A stretch of DNA of 11,457 bases, taken from NCBI GenBank assembly GCA_900128395.1, contig LT649934.1, positions 1 through 11,457 of the forward strand, written 5' to 3'. The notes beneath the pieces were generated by a model. That model made no database searches. It was not told the origin of the DNA and saw only the letters and a list, made by a program, of their open reading frames with translations. Positions within the stretch are counted from its first letter, which is position 1. Each line of letters opens with the position of its first letter. The DNA comes from Stramenopiles sp. TOSAG23-2. Its lineage: Eukaryota > Sar. The position numbers and the translations under genes were made by a program. Shown here piece by piece: positions 1 to 7,030 of this stretch.

Positions 1-2
1 GT

Positions 3-512
3 GAAGCTATTGAATTAGCTAGTTTAACAAACAGTATTGAAGGCTTGTTTTTAGACCCAACAAAAATGGCAGATGCATACCGTGCAAGAGCAGAAGCGTA
101 TATGGCAGATCATGATTACAGTTTAGCAGTGAAAGATTATCGTTCAGTAATGGAGATCGAAACAGATTATGATAGAAAGAATAAAGCAGAAGATGATCAT
201 CGGCAGGCAAAATGGAAAGCAAAAGAGTGGGAAGAAGATAGAGATCATGCTGCAGTACTTGGTATGCCTGTAAATTATCGCGATTTGAATTTACCAAGTC
301 AATGTGCATGGTTAAAAAAGCAACATAGGAAAATGGTGAAAAAGTGGCACCCAGATAAGAGACGGAAGCATAATAAAAAAAGAGCAGAACGTAAATTTGC
401 TGAAGTTGCAGAAGCGAAAAAAGTTTTAAGTCAACAGTTAAATTGTAAACAAGTGGAAAAAGATATGAAAAATAAAGGCAAAAAGCGTAAAAGGCGTGGT
501 AGACGATTGTGA
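3..512 (+). CDS. TPR / J-domain (DnaJ-like) cochaperone, 3' part
   Basis: The frame is open from the left edge of the window, so the N-terminus is missing; the first in-window ATG (66-68) is probably internal. The visible part begins with a TPR-like helical pair (about 75-165, with ADAYRARAEAYM and YSLAVKDYRSVMEIE). A charged linker follows, then a J domain at about 246-440 with the diagnostic HPD tripeptide (HPDK at 348-359), preceded by KKQHRKMVKKW and followed by the helix III-like FAEVAEAKKVL. The order TPR then J domain is that of DNAJC3/DNAJC7-type cochaperones, which stimulate Hsp70 ATPase through HPD. The J domain has a somewhat long loop before helix II (NYRDLNLPSQC). The C-terminus is a basic tail (KKRKRRGRRL) that could be a nuclear or RNA-binding signal. 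TGA stop at 510-512. Cell compartment cannot be judged without the N-terminus. Confidence 0.85.
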   Translation, partial: EAIELASLTNSIEGLFLDPTKMADAYRARAEAYMADHDYSLAVKDYRSVMEIETDYDRKNKAEDDHRQAKWKAKEWEEDRDHAAVLGMPVNYRDLNLPSQCAWLKKQHRKMVKKWHPDKRRKHNKKRAERKFAEVAEAKKVLSQQLNCKQVEKDMKNKGKKRKRRGRRL

Positions 513-623
513 AAAACAGGGGTGGGTGTGGAAAAAAAGGAGAGTAATATGAAATCACACACCTAAATGTGCAAAAACTACGTACTATGTTAGATGTACA
601 TTGAAACTAATGTCTTTTAATAT

Positions 624-629
624 AATAAA
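624..629 (+). terminator. Candidate poly(A) signal of the J-domain gene
   Basis: AATAAA occurs 112 nt after the TGA stop of the upstream gene, in AT-rich sequence. The position suits a 3' UTR signal, but such hexamers are frequent by chance in DNA this AT-rich. Confidence 0.3.
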
Positions 630-808
630 GAATTCACAATTTAAATTAACCATCATAATATTTTATACTCGTACGTCGTATATATTATATTTTTTTCTTT
701 TAATTTTTTACGTACCGAACGTACATTTTGCATTTTATGATAATATTTTTTTACAATTTTAAATGTCTTTCTCCATTTTTTAGTGTCTTCCCATCTTTTA
801 CATTTTTT

Positions 809-819
809 TTTATTTTATT
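809..819 (-). terminator. Candidate tandem poly(A) signals of the NCX exon
   Basis: Two overlapping AATAAA hexamers on the minus strand lie about 56-66 nt after the TAA stop of the exchanger exon. The spacing fits a 3' UTR; chance occurrence in T-rich sequence cannot be excluded. Confidence 0.35.
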
Positions 820-874
820 TGTCAGCGAGTTTTTTTGTCTCACATTCATTCCTTCATGTGTGTAGTTTGACTCC

Positions 875-1490
875 TTAAATAACAGCGTATGCTTTTAAAC
901 TGCTCAGCAAAACATACATGAACCATAAAAAGACCAATGCTGCTGCTGTTATATTTTGTAAGCGTTTTGGACCTCCAAGTTCACCACCTACACTTCTACG
1001 ACGGAAATTTAAGATTGCAAAGCAACAACATGCGCATGTACAGAATACACCAACACTAAAACCTAATGCACCAGCAGGAACTGCAAACCCACCAGCCTGC
1101 AATGCATCGTCAGATATAATACCTTTATATTTAGCTTTCCATTCATCTGTTGGTCCACCATTAGCACCATTAATACCGGCCCAATATAAAGTTGCAATGA
1201 CCCATGGTAAACCTAAACCAAGGAATACATTGACAGAGTTACTACCGGTAATATTCCCAATAGATGCATCAGCATATGGATCCTGTTTTGCCGCTGTCAT
1301 ACTTGCAAATGTATCAGGTAACGATGTTCCAAGTGCAACGAATGTAATTGCTGTAACAGAATCTTTCAAACCAAATAAACAACCAAAGATAGCTGCTGCA
1401 TCACCAATAATAACAGTCACACCACCAATCATAGATAACGAAACAACAAAGCATGCCCATCCTCCGTTTGAGTGATGATGTGATGATGGA
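875..1490 (-). CDS. Na+/Ca2+ exchanger (NCX-type), C-terminal exon only
   Basis: The translation carries the second alpha repeat of the Ca2+:cation antiporter family: LKDSVTAITFVALGTSLPDTF with its conserved Asp, then GNITGSNSVNVFLGLG (together about 1220-1370). The exon opens with GGWACFVVSLSMIGGVTV, a hydrophobic helix that in NCX proteins follows the large cytoplasmic loop, and ends with further hydrophobic helices and a TAA stop at 875-877. NCX exchangers move Ca2+ across the plasma membrane against Na+. The frame stays open to about 1588, but sequence upstream of 1490 no longer resembles NCX. A good acceptor (TATATTTACACAG) ends at 1491, so I place the exon start at 1490. The N-terminal half, with the first alpha repeat, is not found in the window. 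The piggyBac-like element starts only 217 bp upstream. Either earlier exons lie beyond a very long intron or this is a 5'-truncated remnant. Confidence 0.85.
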
Positions 1491-1703
1491 CTGTGTAAAT
1501 ATACTGTTGTACAGTAGGTTAAATACTGTATTGATCTCGCTATAATAATAGATGTGCAGAAGATGGAATGTGCGAATAGAGGCCGTTAATGTTCACATTG
1601 TTTTTTTGTACTAGGTAGCTAGCTATTATATATTGAAATTATCATACATGCATCGTTACAATCATCACAATCATCCTATTTATTGAATTATTACATATCT
1701 CAC
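1491..1703. other. Intron or upstream remnant of the NCX gene
   Basis: On the minus strand this 213-bp AT-rich stretch ends in a plausible 3' splice site at 1491. Translation shows no recognisable upstream NCX sequence. It probably represents intron, or the broken 5' side of the exchanger gene, up to the transposon edge. Confidence 0.4.
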
Positions 1704-1707
1704 ATAT
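1704..1707. repeat. Candidate 4-bp target site duplication, left copy (ATAT)
   Basis: ATAT lies directly outside the left terminal repeat and matches ATAT just outside the right one (5645-5648). Support is weak because the right flank is an (AT)n run and piggyBac elements normally duplicate TTAA. Confidence 0.3.
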
Positions 1708-1753
1708 CCTCTCGTCGGAAAAACGCTAAATTGCCCCTCGGGGCAATTTAAGG
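1708..1753 (+). repeat. Left terminal inverted repeat with internal hairpin
   Basis: CCTCTCGTCGG (1708-1718) is followed by an 8-nt insert (AAAAACGC) and a perfect palindrome with 11-bp arms, TAAATTGCCCC at 1727-1737 and GGGGCAATTTA at 1740-1750, separated by TC. The pairing partner is 5606-5644; shared sequence ends with TTAAGG. Confidence 0.85.
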
Positions 1754-1825
1754 AACAAGGAAATAACATTACAGTAGTGATGTGTTGCTGTTAAAAAGTA
1801 CACGAACACAGCAGCTGCTACCCCC

Positions 1826-1831
1826 TTTATT
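1826..1831 (-). terminator. Candidate poly(A) signal of the transposase gene
   Basis: AATAAA on the minus strand lies about 160 nt past the TAG stop at 1991-1993 and inside the element, so the element could carry its own 3' end. Confidence 0.3.
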
Positions 1832-1990
1832 TTTGTTAGGCAGAGAGGTAGTTGTATTAAGTATAAGAAAAGTGTATACTGAAAGAGTCGGTCAACTCAA
1901 AGATCATTTGAAGAAATATATATTTACATTATCTTTTTACACAAGCACACTTTACTTACAAAATGCATTCTGAGTATTCCAGCAGAGTTA

Positions 1991-4900
1991 CTACAATCTA
2001 GCTCCATCTGTACCATTTGCACTTCCATTCCATTCATCCGTTCCAATATATTTTTGTTCAACACGATTCTTTTCCACATCTGGTACTTCTTTGCCATGAT
2101 GATACAAATAGAAACAGTCCAATGAGCAATAGCTGGATAAACAGTTGATTTCTTGGCACATGAATTGTGCATTTGGCAAGGATGTACGTGGCAGCCCAGT
2201 TGGTCCTGGCCTATAAGATTCCCCATTACACCATTTTCTGCCAATTTGATTACAAACCTGGCAAGCCTTGTTTGAACGTCCATTAAAAGCTAATGGCAAA
2301 TGACCTGGTTCGTAGTTTCTAGCTTTCAGCCCTCTATTAGCACTATTACGTGGAATACGCATGGATGGATATGAATGGCCATTCGGTTTTTTTTTGCTTG
2401 AGTAAGCTTTCTTCTTTGCAACTTCTTTATCTTGCTGGCCTTTCCTTGAATCAAATTCTTCCATTGTCTCATCTTTACGTTGCGCTTTTGGACGACCTCT
2501 TTGATTTTTTTTATAAAGTGGTAAATGTTGTCATAAACCAAGTTTTGATCGTACAATTGATAATTGGAAGTCATGGTGAGAAACAAATACTGGCTTTTTC
2601 ATTCTTGTTGTCCATTTGAAAGTTGGTTTTAAAAATGCTTCAATTTCTTCATCTGTTCGTACATCAACTTCTCTACCCCGTCTAACTTTAAACTTATCAG
2701 CTTCACGTTGGGCAGCCATATCCTTATCCCATTCATCATTGTACTTTTTCATTTCAGCTGCATACATAATTTCATATGCAATATAGGCTTGCGTTGCCCT
2801 TGTATTAATGACCCAGCAAAACATGGCCCATGTCCACTTCATATTGTGCCACATATGTTCACCATCAATTCTATAATACCACCTCTTGCGATCCTGGTTA
2901 TCAACCCCTCCCATGTACTTATTGTAAGCCTCAATCAATGTCAAACATAAAAATGTAATAACCTGTAAAACATACAGCCATACTCTGGTAACAGCATTAT
3001 TATCATTGTTATTATTGTCTGGAGGTGGTTGTACTTGTGCCGCTTCTTGCACTTGTGCCGCTTGTTGCCCATTTTCAGCTATATCCAACCTCTCAGCTTG
3101 ACCTACAGCAGCTCTTTGAGTACGAACATGCACATTCCGCTTCTTTTCTGTCATCATGCATTTTCCATGCGTATCCAACTCAACTTCTTTTGTGGTATAA
3201 AACTTCACCGGATCTTTACCATTATCATAGACATTCACAGCAATCATCCCAAATTTATCATTAGGAATACCTTTGCCAGGAATGTCAAAAATTAATGAAC
3301 GTCCATCATGGATTTGCTCAGCTTTTAAACGTTCTTTATCACTTGGTCGTGTCACTGTTGGAAGTAGTGCCTCTTTTGGAAATCCACGATTTTTATGAAC
3401 AACCTGTGTCATTAATACAGCTGCTTCCACAAAAGCATAATATGGTAATTTAATACCACTGTACAAATTGTCACAATAACATGTTCTCCATTTTCCTTTA
3501 ATGCAATCTTTGTTTAGCATATGCATGCAACGGTTTACAAGTGGGCTACAATCATGACGGACTTTTACTCCCTCTGGGCTATCTGTTCGGAATTTGAACG
3601 TGATCAAGGCTCCAGTTTTAGAGCAACAAATAGCATCTAATAATACGCCATCCCCTTCACGTTTGTACGTAATTCGGGTTTTACCAGCCATGAACGAACC
3701 CTGAAATCCCATTACTATTTCATCAAGCGAAAATCTTTCACCGCAAATGAATACATCTTCACATGCTAACATAAGCGCATCCAACATTGCCCGTGTTAGG
3801 TGTAGAACATCACCTTTAAATTCACCAACTAACGGTACCTCTACATCCGGGTCATTCATTCGAAGGTATGTTTTTAACTTCTCGACTTCCTTGTAAGATC
3901 CGTGTCCACCTAATGCTGCAATAACTTCAGGATTTCCAACCAATGAGTCCCGGGACCAATGGTAACGTAGCTGTGCACGCGGACATACACCATTATATAG
4001 CAAAACTCCTTGTGTCTTTTGCATTGTTTCTATTGTTGGTGCATCCTTAGGGTCATTCCCGGCAGCTATAAAATGATTTCGTGTCCATAGTAGCATCATT
4101 TCATCCCCATTTTTCCCATCAATTTTCCCGATAAAATGATCATAAATATCAACAGGCATCATATCATATTTCCATCCTAAGCTTGGATTAATTTTTGTAT
4201 CTTCATGACCCAATGTACATTCTGGCGGTGAATATTTTTGCTTATTAATTTCATCTAATGGTAACCACTCAGACGCAGCAAATAGTGGATCAGTAGGGTG
4301 TTGTGCAATATTACAACCAACACGTGGTGGACGAAGTGCAGTACCTGGTGGATCATCTGGATGTAGACGAGGTGCTACACTACCTAAAGGTATTGTTTCA
4401 GCAAATTTATACTCAGTTGGGCGTTGTGTTAAAGGGCATTTTGTATAAGCAGCTCTTGATTTATGACCATAGTAACCACAATGTTTACATTGAGGAATCA
4501 CATTTGGTGCATGTGGAACTTGTGCTGCACCTTGTAATAGAGGTTGTAACAAAGGTTGTTGGTCTTCTTGTTCTTCCTCCTCATCATCTGTACCATTGCC
4601 TAAATTAACTGTAACTGGGTCAACCTCATCACCGGGAACATGAAGTGAAGGCACAATATTAGACGCATCATTCACATTACCTTCTATAGGAATTAAAACC
4701 TCTCTTGTTCCTACAACATCGCGATTGGGGTTTTCTGTTGCTGTTGATGCAGTTTCTGTACTATTAGTAGTAGTTGTAGTAGTAGTAGTAGTACTTGTTG
4801 TTGTTGTTACTTCACCATCAACACTTCCATTGCTACTATCACTGGTATTATTATTATTACTTCCTGGATTATTATTATCAGTTGAAGATGATGCGTTAAT

Positions 4901-5311
4901 ATTAATATCAACAATGGTATGGTTGATTAATGGCACAGACTCATCATCGTCATTGTCATTTTCATCACTGTTATAATCTCCATCACCGTCTGCAATCAAA
5001 CTATTATTATCTTCCACATCACCTTGTTCTTCTCCCCCGTCTTTGTTGCTATCGATACCAATGATAATACTATTGTTATTGTTATTATTATTATTATTAT
5101 TATTTGTAGCTTGATCATTAGTACGTTGTTTTTTTTTGCTTTTTCTTCGTCGTTTTGAGACAGCCCTTTTTCTTCTTTTCTTATTAGAAAGATTTCTTTC
5201 CCTCTCTTCCTTTTCCTCATCTCTACGTGCTTGTTCTTCGACTACCTTTGCAGTTTTTTTCGTATTTCTACCTGATTTTCGTTGGCCATTTTTGCTACGA
5301 GTTACTCTCAT
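1991..5311 (-). CDS. piggyBac-family DDE transposase, interrupted by one TGA
   Basis: The first ATG is at 5311-5309. Reading through TGA at 2533-2531 gives about 1106 residues to TAG at 1991-1993; stopping at TGA gives 926. Order: basic KR-rich head (1-65); Asn, Asp/Glu and Thr low-complexity stretches (70-255); CCHC-like knuckle (C275, C278, H283, C292); catalytic domain from about 345 to 850. Putative catalytic Asp are D530 in SLDEIVMGFQG, D614 in CDNLYSGIKLPYY, and D804 with D807 in YNKYMGGVDNQD, matching the DDD pattern of piggyBac enzymes, which cut and paste at TTAA. The spacing D614-D804 (190 residues) is much larger than the roughly 100 in insect piggyBac, owing to a Gln/Ala- and Asn-rich insert and an 18-residue hydrophobic segment that may be intronic. 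Past the TGA, in the same frame, lies a C-terminal Cys/His cross-brace-like zinc domain (2096-2263; Cys pairs, then CSLDCFYLYHH), usual for this family and used for end binding. The TGA is either an inactivating stop or lies in a small intron. Confidence 0.85.
2531..2533 (-). other. In-frame TGA between catalytic and zinc domains
   Basis: The codon follows SKLGL and is followed, without frame change, by QHLPLYKKNQRGRPK and then the zinc domain. One option is a nonsense mutation. Another is a 42-nt in-frame intron from GTTTATG to CAAAGAG (about 2546-2505) that removes the stop and joins SKLG to RPKAQRK. Other genes here use TGA as a normal stop, so recoding is unlikely. Confidence 0.7.
2930..2983 (-). 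other. Candidate 54-nt in-frame intron in the transposase
   Basis: On the minus strand the segment starts with GTATGG after a complete codon and ends with TTGACATTGATTGAG, i.e. GT...AG, phase 0, 54 nt. If retained it adds 18 residues (VWLYVLQVITFLCLTLIE), a hydrophobic insert directly before the conserved YNKYMGGVD that holds a catalytic Asp. Removing it leaves the frame intact. A shorter AG (TTTACAG) also exists inside. No transcript evidence is available. Confidence 0.45.
3033..3068 (-). repeat. 18-bp tandem duplication in the transposase insert
   Basis: Two adjacent 18-bp units (3033-3050 and 3051-3068) differ at one base and encode the AAQVQ-EAAQVQ repeat in the linker before the third catalytic Asp. 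Probably slippage in a dispensable linker. Confidence 0.8.
4765..4809 (-). repeat. Trinucleotide microsatellite encoding poly-Thr
   Basis: A GTA/GTT-type triplet run on the plus strand reads as ACT/ACA/AAC codons in the transposase, giving a Thr tract with one Ser. Triplet unit keeps the frame. Confidence 0.8.
5071..5104 (-). repeat. Trinucleotide microsatellite encoding poly-Asn
   Basis: A TTA/TTG triplet run on the plus strand reads as AAT/AAC codons, giving 11 consecutive Asn in the N-terminal low-complexity part of the transposase. Confidence 0.85.
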
Positions 5312-5605
5312 TTTCAATTAAATAAAAAATATATCATTAACTATTAAAAAAGTACGCAATAAAAGAAATACCATACAAATACAATTACAGATGAACGTTA
5401 GAATCTATATTTTATACACATGTGTGGGTAAATGAGAAAATGTACAAACGTGCACCGTCCGTTTCAAATTTGAATCACTTCTAGATGGAATCATGATATG
5501 ATATATATATGTATACAAAGCTATGGATGTGTAGATTGCTTCTAGCCATTCATTTTTATGGTTGCCATCGAAATCTTCGAGATACAATTTTTTAAAAATT
5601 AGATC

Positions 5606-5644
5606 CCTTAAATTGCCCCCTGGGGCAATTTATCCGACGAGAGG
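5606..5644 (-). repeat. Right terminal inverted repeat with internal hairpin
   Basis: Read inward from 5644 on the minus strand it is CCTCTCGTCGG, AT-rich junction, then a palindrome with 11-bp arms (5609-5619 and 5622-5632) around CT, ending at TTAAGG. It matches 1708-1753 except for the 8-nt insert there and the 2-nt loop. Confidence 0.85.
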
Positions 5645-5648
5645 ATAT
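5645..5648. repeat. Candidate target site duplication, right copy (ATAT)
   Basis: ATAT directly abuts the right terminal repeat, as on the left side. It is the start of an (AT)n run to about 5657, so the match carries little weight. Confidence 0.3.
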
Positions 5649-5728
5649 ATATATATACATTTCAAACGATCGATCGATGTAGAGAGAAAAGAGAGAAAGA
5701 CCAACCAACCAAAAAAAAAGACAAAGAA

Positions 5729-5740
5729 ATGCAAACATGA
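5729..5740 (+). promoter_or_regulatory. Three-codon upstream ORF overlapping the LRR start codon
   Basis: ATG CAA ACA TGA ends so that its TGA (5738-5740) shares bases with the ATG (5737-5739) of the LRR reading frame, as ATGA. The leader before it is purine-rich (GA and A runs). Such an overlap could lower translation or act by termination-reinitiation; whether it is in the mRNA is unknown. Confidence 0.4.
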
Positions 5741-6847
5741 GTTTAGAACAAAAAGCAGAAATAGCGAGTGGGAAAAACATCGATGATCCTGGTGAACAAG
5801 TAGTTGCAAAAGATTTTGTACCATTATTTAAATTAACGGATGCGAAGTACAATTAAATATTATGATTTATCACATAACGTCATTACCGACCCTGGCATAA
5901 TTACATTAGCGAAAGAGACGGTGCCAAATATGAAAGAATATTGCATTGAATATTTAAATTTAGTAGGTAATTGGTTTACATTGAAAATTGGTGTAAGTCT
6001 TGGTGATGCACTGACTGCCAATGCTTTTGCAAATCATATTAAATTTGAAGATACAAGTGGTTCAACTGTTGGAACATATGGTGGTTGTATATCAGCTGAT
6101 GAGATACGGCATGCTGAAGAATTATTGACCATAAATAATCGAGCAATGTGTGACGTATGTGGTAGTATCATAGCACGTATGATCCTTGCAAATGATGATA
6201 TACATAAAATTAATTTAGCAAGAAATCGTTTTACTAATCGCACTGCAGCATTGATTTGTGAAACCATATTGGATCATGGGTTTATAACTGAGTTAGATTT
6301 AAGTTGTAATAATGTTGATTTACAAGAACCAGACTTGAATAAACGTATTTTTGACTCATGTGGAAAAGCAAAAAAATTAACAAAATTACGATTAGATAGA
6401 AATGGCATTAATAATGATGGAATGTGGTCGATTGTCAGTTTCATTGGCTCCGATCCACCATTAGAAATGTTATCAATCCAAGGGAACAATTTCTATGAGA
6501 AAAAATGCTTTGAAATCTTGGTAAACAATTTAAAACTGAATCGTACGTTGATATGGCTCGATTTAAGATACAATCCTGCCTTTTTAAATCAATTAGTCAT
6601 GACTGGAGATGGATATCCAATGCTGGCATTTCAACTAAATCGCAGCAATAAAGATCTAGTATGCCCCCCATTTCACGATGTAGATATGGAAAATGAAATA
6701 CTAGCGCAGGATCAAGAGTATATGCATAAATTTAGGGAAAGAATGTTGAAAAAAATCCGTATAATGATGGATTCAAGTGGTGAGATGGATCAAGCAAGTA
6801 ACTTATGGTTAGGTAGAGCACAAAATTATGTTGAGCCAGGTGATTGA
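5737..6847 (+). CDS. Leucine-rich repeat protein (frame change near 5850)
   Basis: The N-terminal 39 codons from ATG 5737 (starting MSLEQKAEIASGKN) end at TAA 5854-5856. The rest lies one frame over and is open from 5840 to TGA 6845-6847. LRR segments follow at irregular distances: YYDLSHNVI, YLNLVGNWF, KINLARNRF, ELDLSCNNV, KLRLDRNGI, MLSIQGNNF and WLDLRYNPA, of the LxxLxLxxN type of intracellular RI-like LRRs. A C-terminal charged helical part ends in NYVEPGD. No signal peptide or membrane segment is seen, so a cytoplasmic scaffold or binding role is likely; no specific partner can be named. Joining KLTDAKYN to KYYDLSHN would make a continuous protein of about 370 residues, so I treat both parts as one gene with a small indel, a sequencing error, or less likely programmed shifting. 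Alternatively translation starts at ATG 5840 and the first part is an upstream ORF. The transposon end lies 92 bp upstream, inside or next to the promoter. Confidence 0.7.
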
Positions 6848-7030
6848 TTGAATATTGAATCTCTAGGAGGAGCTAAAAATAATATGACGCTTTTTGTACC
6901 ACCGTGGGATAAAATTTTAATTTTTTGTGTTTGTTTAATAATTTACGACGCACACGTATTTTAGTCCCCTCAATATCACATCACAACAACGAATCCCCTC
7001 TCTCTCTGGGCTCTATTAACCCTCCCCTTT
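6848..7030. other. Non-coding spacer
   Basis: A 183-bp stretch between the LRR gene and a minus-strand ORF. It contains a CT-rich run near 6995-7006 and no recognisable coding or RNA gene. It presumably holds the 3' ends of both neighbours. Confidence 0.5.

Larger units (their letters stand above)
513..874. other. Non-coding spacer between convergent genes
   Basis: This 362-bp AT-rich stretch separates the stop codons of two convergent genes. It holds long T runs and candidate polyadenylation hexamers for both strands, listed separately. No ORF with protein-like content and no structured RNA was recognised. It is best read as two abutting 3' UTRs. Confidence 0.6.
1708..5644 (-). mobile_element. 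piggyBac-like DNA transposon
   Basis: A 3.9-kb segment is bounded by inverted repeats (1708-1753 and 5606-5644) and contains one gene for a piggyBac-family DDE transposase on the minus strand. Outermost 11 bp, CCTCTCGTCGG, match exactly in inverted orientation. Next comes a near-identical hairpin sequence, and the match ends just inside a TTAA at 1748-1751 and 5608-5611. Beyond that the internal sequences differ. Inside are a 3' non-coding part (1754-1990), the gene, and about 290 bp of AT-rich leader (5312-5605) in which no further gene was seen. The right end is 92 bp from the LRR gene start; the left end is 217 bp from the NCX exon. High similarity of the ends and long open frame suggest fairly recent insertion, but an in-frame TGA may have disabled the gene. 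If the internal TTAA sites are the true boundaries, the element would be 1752-5607, but it would then have essentially no terminal repeat. Confidence 0.75.

Noticed and set aside
19-558. 179-residue minus-strand ORF
   Set aside because: It is the antisense shadow of the J-domain gene; Leu/Tyr/Phe-rich composition is what the complement of a Lys/Glu/Asp-rich AT-rich gene gives.
918-1475. 185-residue ORF on the plus strand
   Set aside because: It is antisense to the NCX exon, which shows clear family motifs; the plus-strand product is Pro/Asn/Lys-rich without recognisable features.
1664-1678. Short ATCATCACAATCATCC-like repeats near 1470-1490 and 1660-1678 as a CRISPR-like or satellite array
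   Set aside because: Only two imperfect short matches without regular spacing; simple-sequence similarity.
1924-2283. 119-residue minus-strand ORF overlapping the transposase C-terminus
   Set aside because: It is in another frame than the zinc domain, whose Cys/His pattern identifies the real frame.
2531-2533. Alternative genetic code with TGA as a sense codon
   Set aside because: The LRR gene and the J-domain gene end at TGA where the protein sequence plausibly ends, and only this one internal TGA was seen.
2708-2950. Plus-strand ORFs of 80-100 residues inside the transposase region (also 3025-3295, 4303-4608, 4725-4976)
   Set aside because: All are antisense to the DDE domain or to its low-complexity tracts and have no independent support.
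5405-5587. 60-residue minus-strand ORF upstream of the transposase, considered as its first exon
   Set aside because: It has no ATG (it begins with TTG), no link to piggyBac sequence, and the transposase already starts with a plausible basic head at ATG 5311.
1740-5625. Bacterial-type rho-independent terminator reading of the GGGGCAATTTA hairpins
   Set aside because: The hairpins occur as an inverted pair at the two ends of a transposon in a eukaryotic context; transposon termini explain them better.
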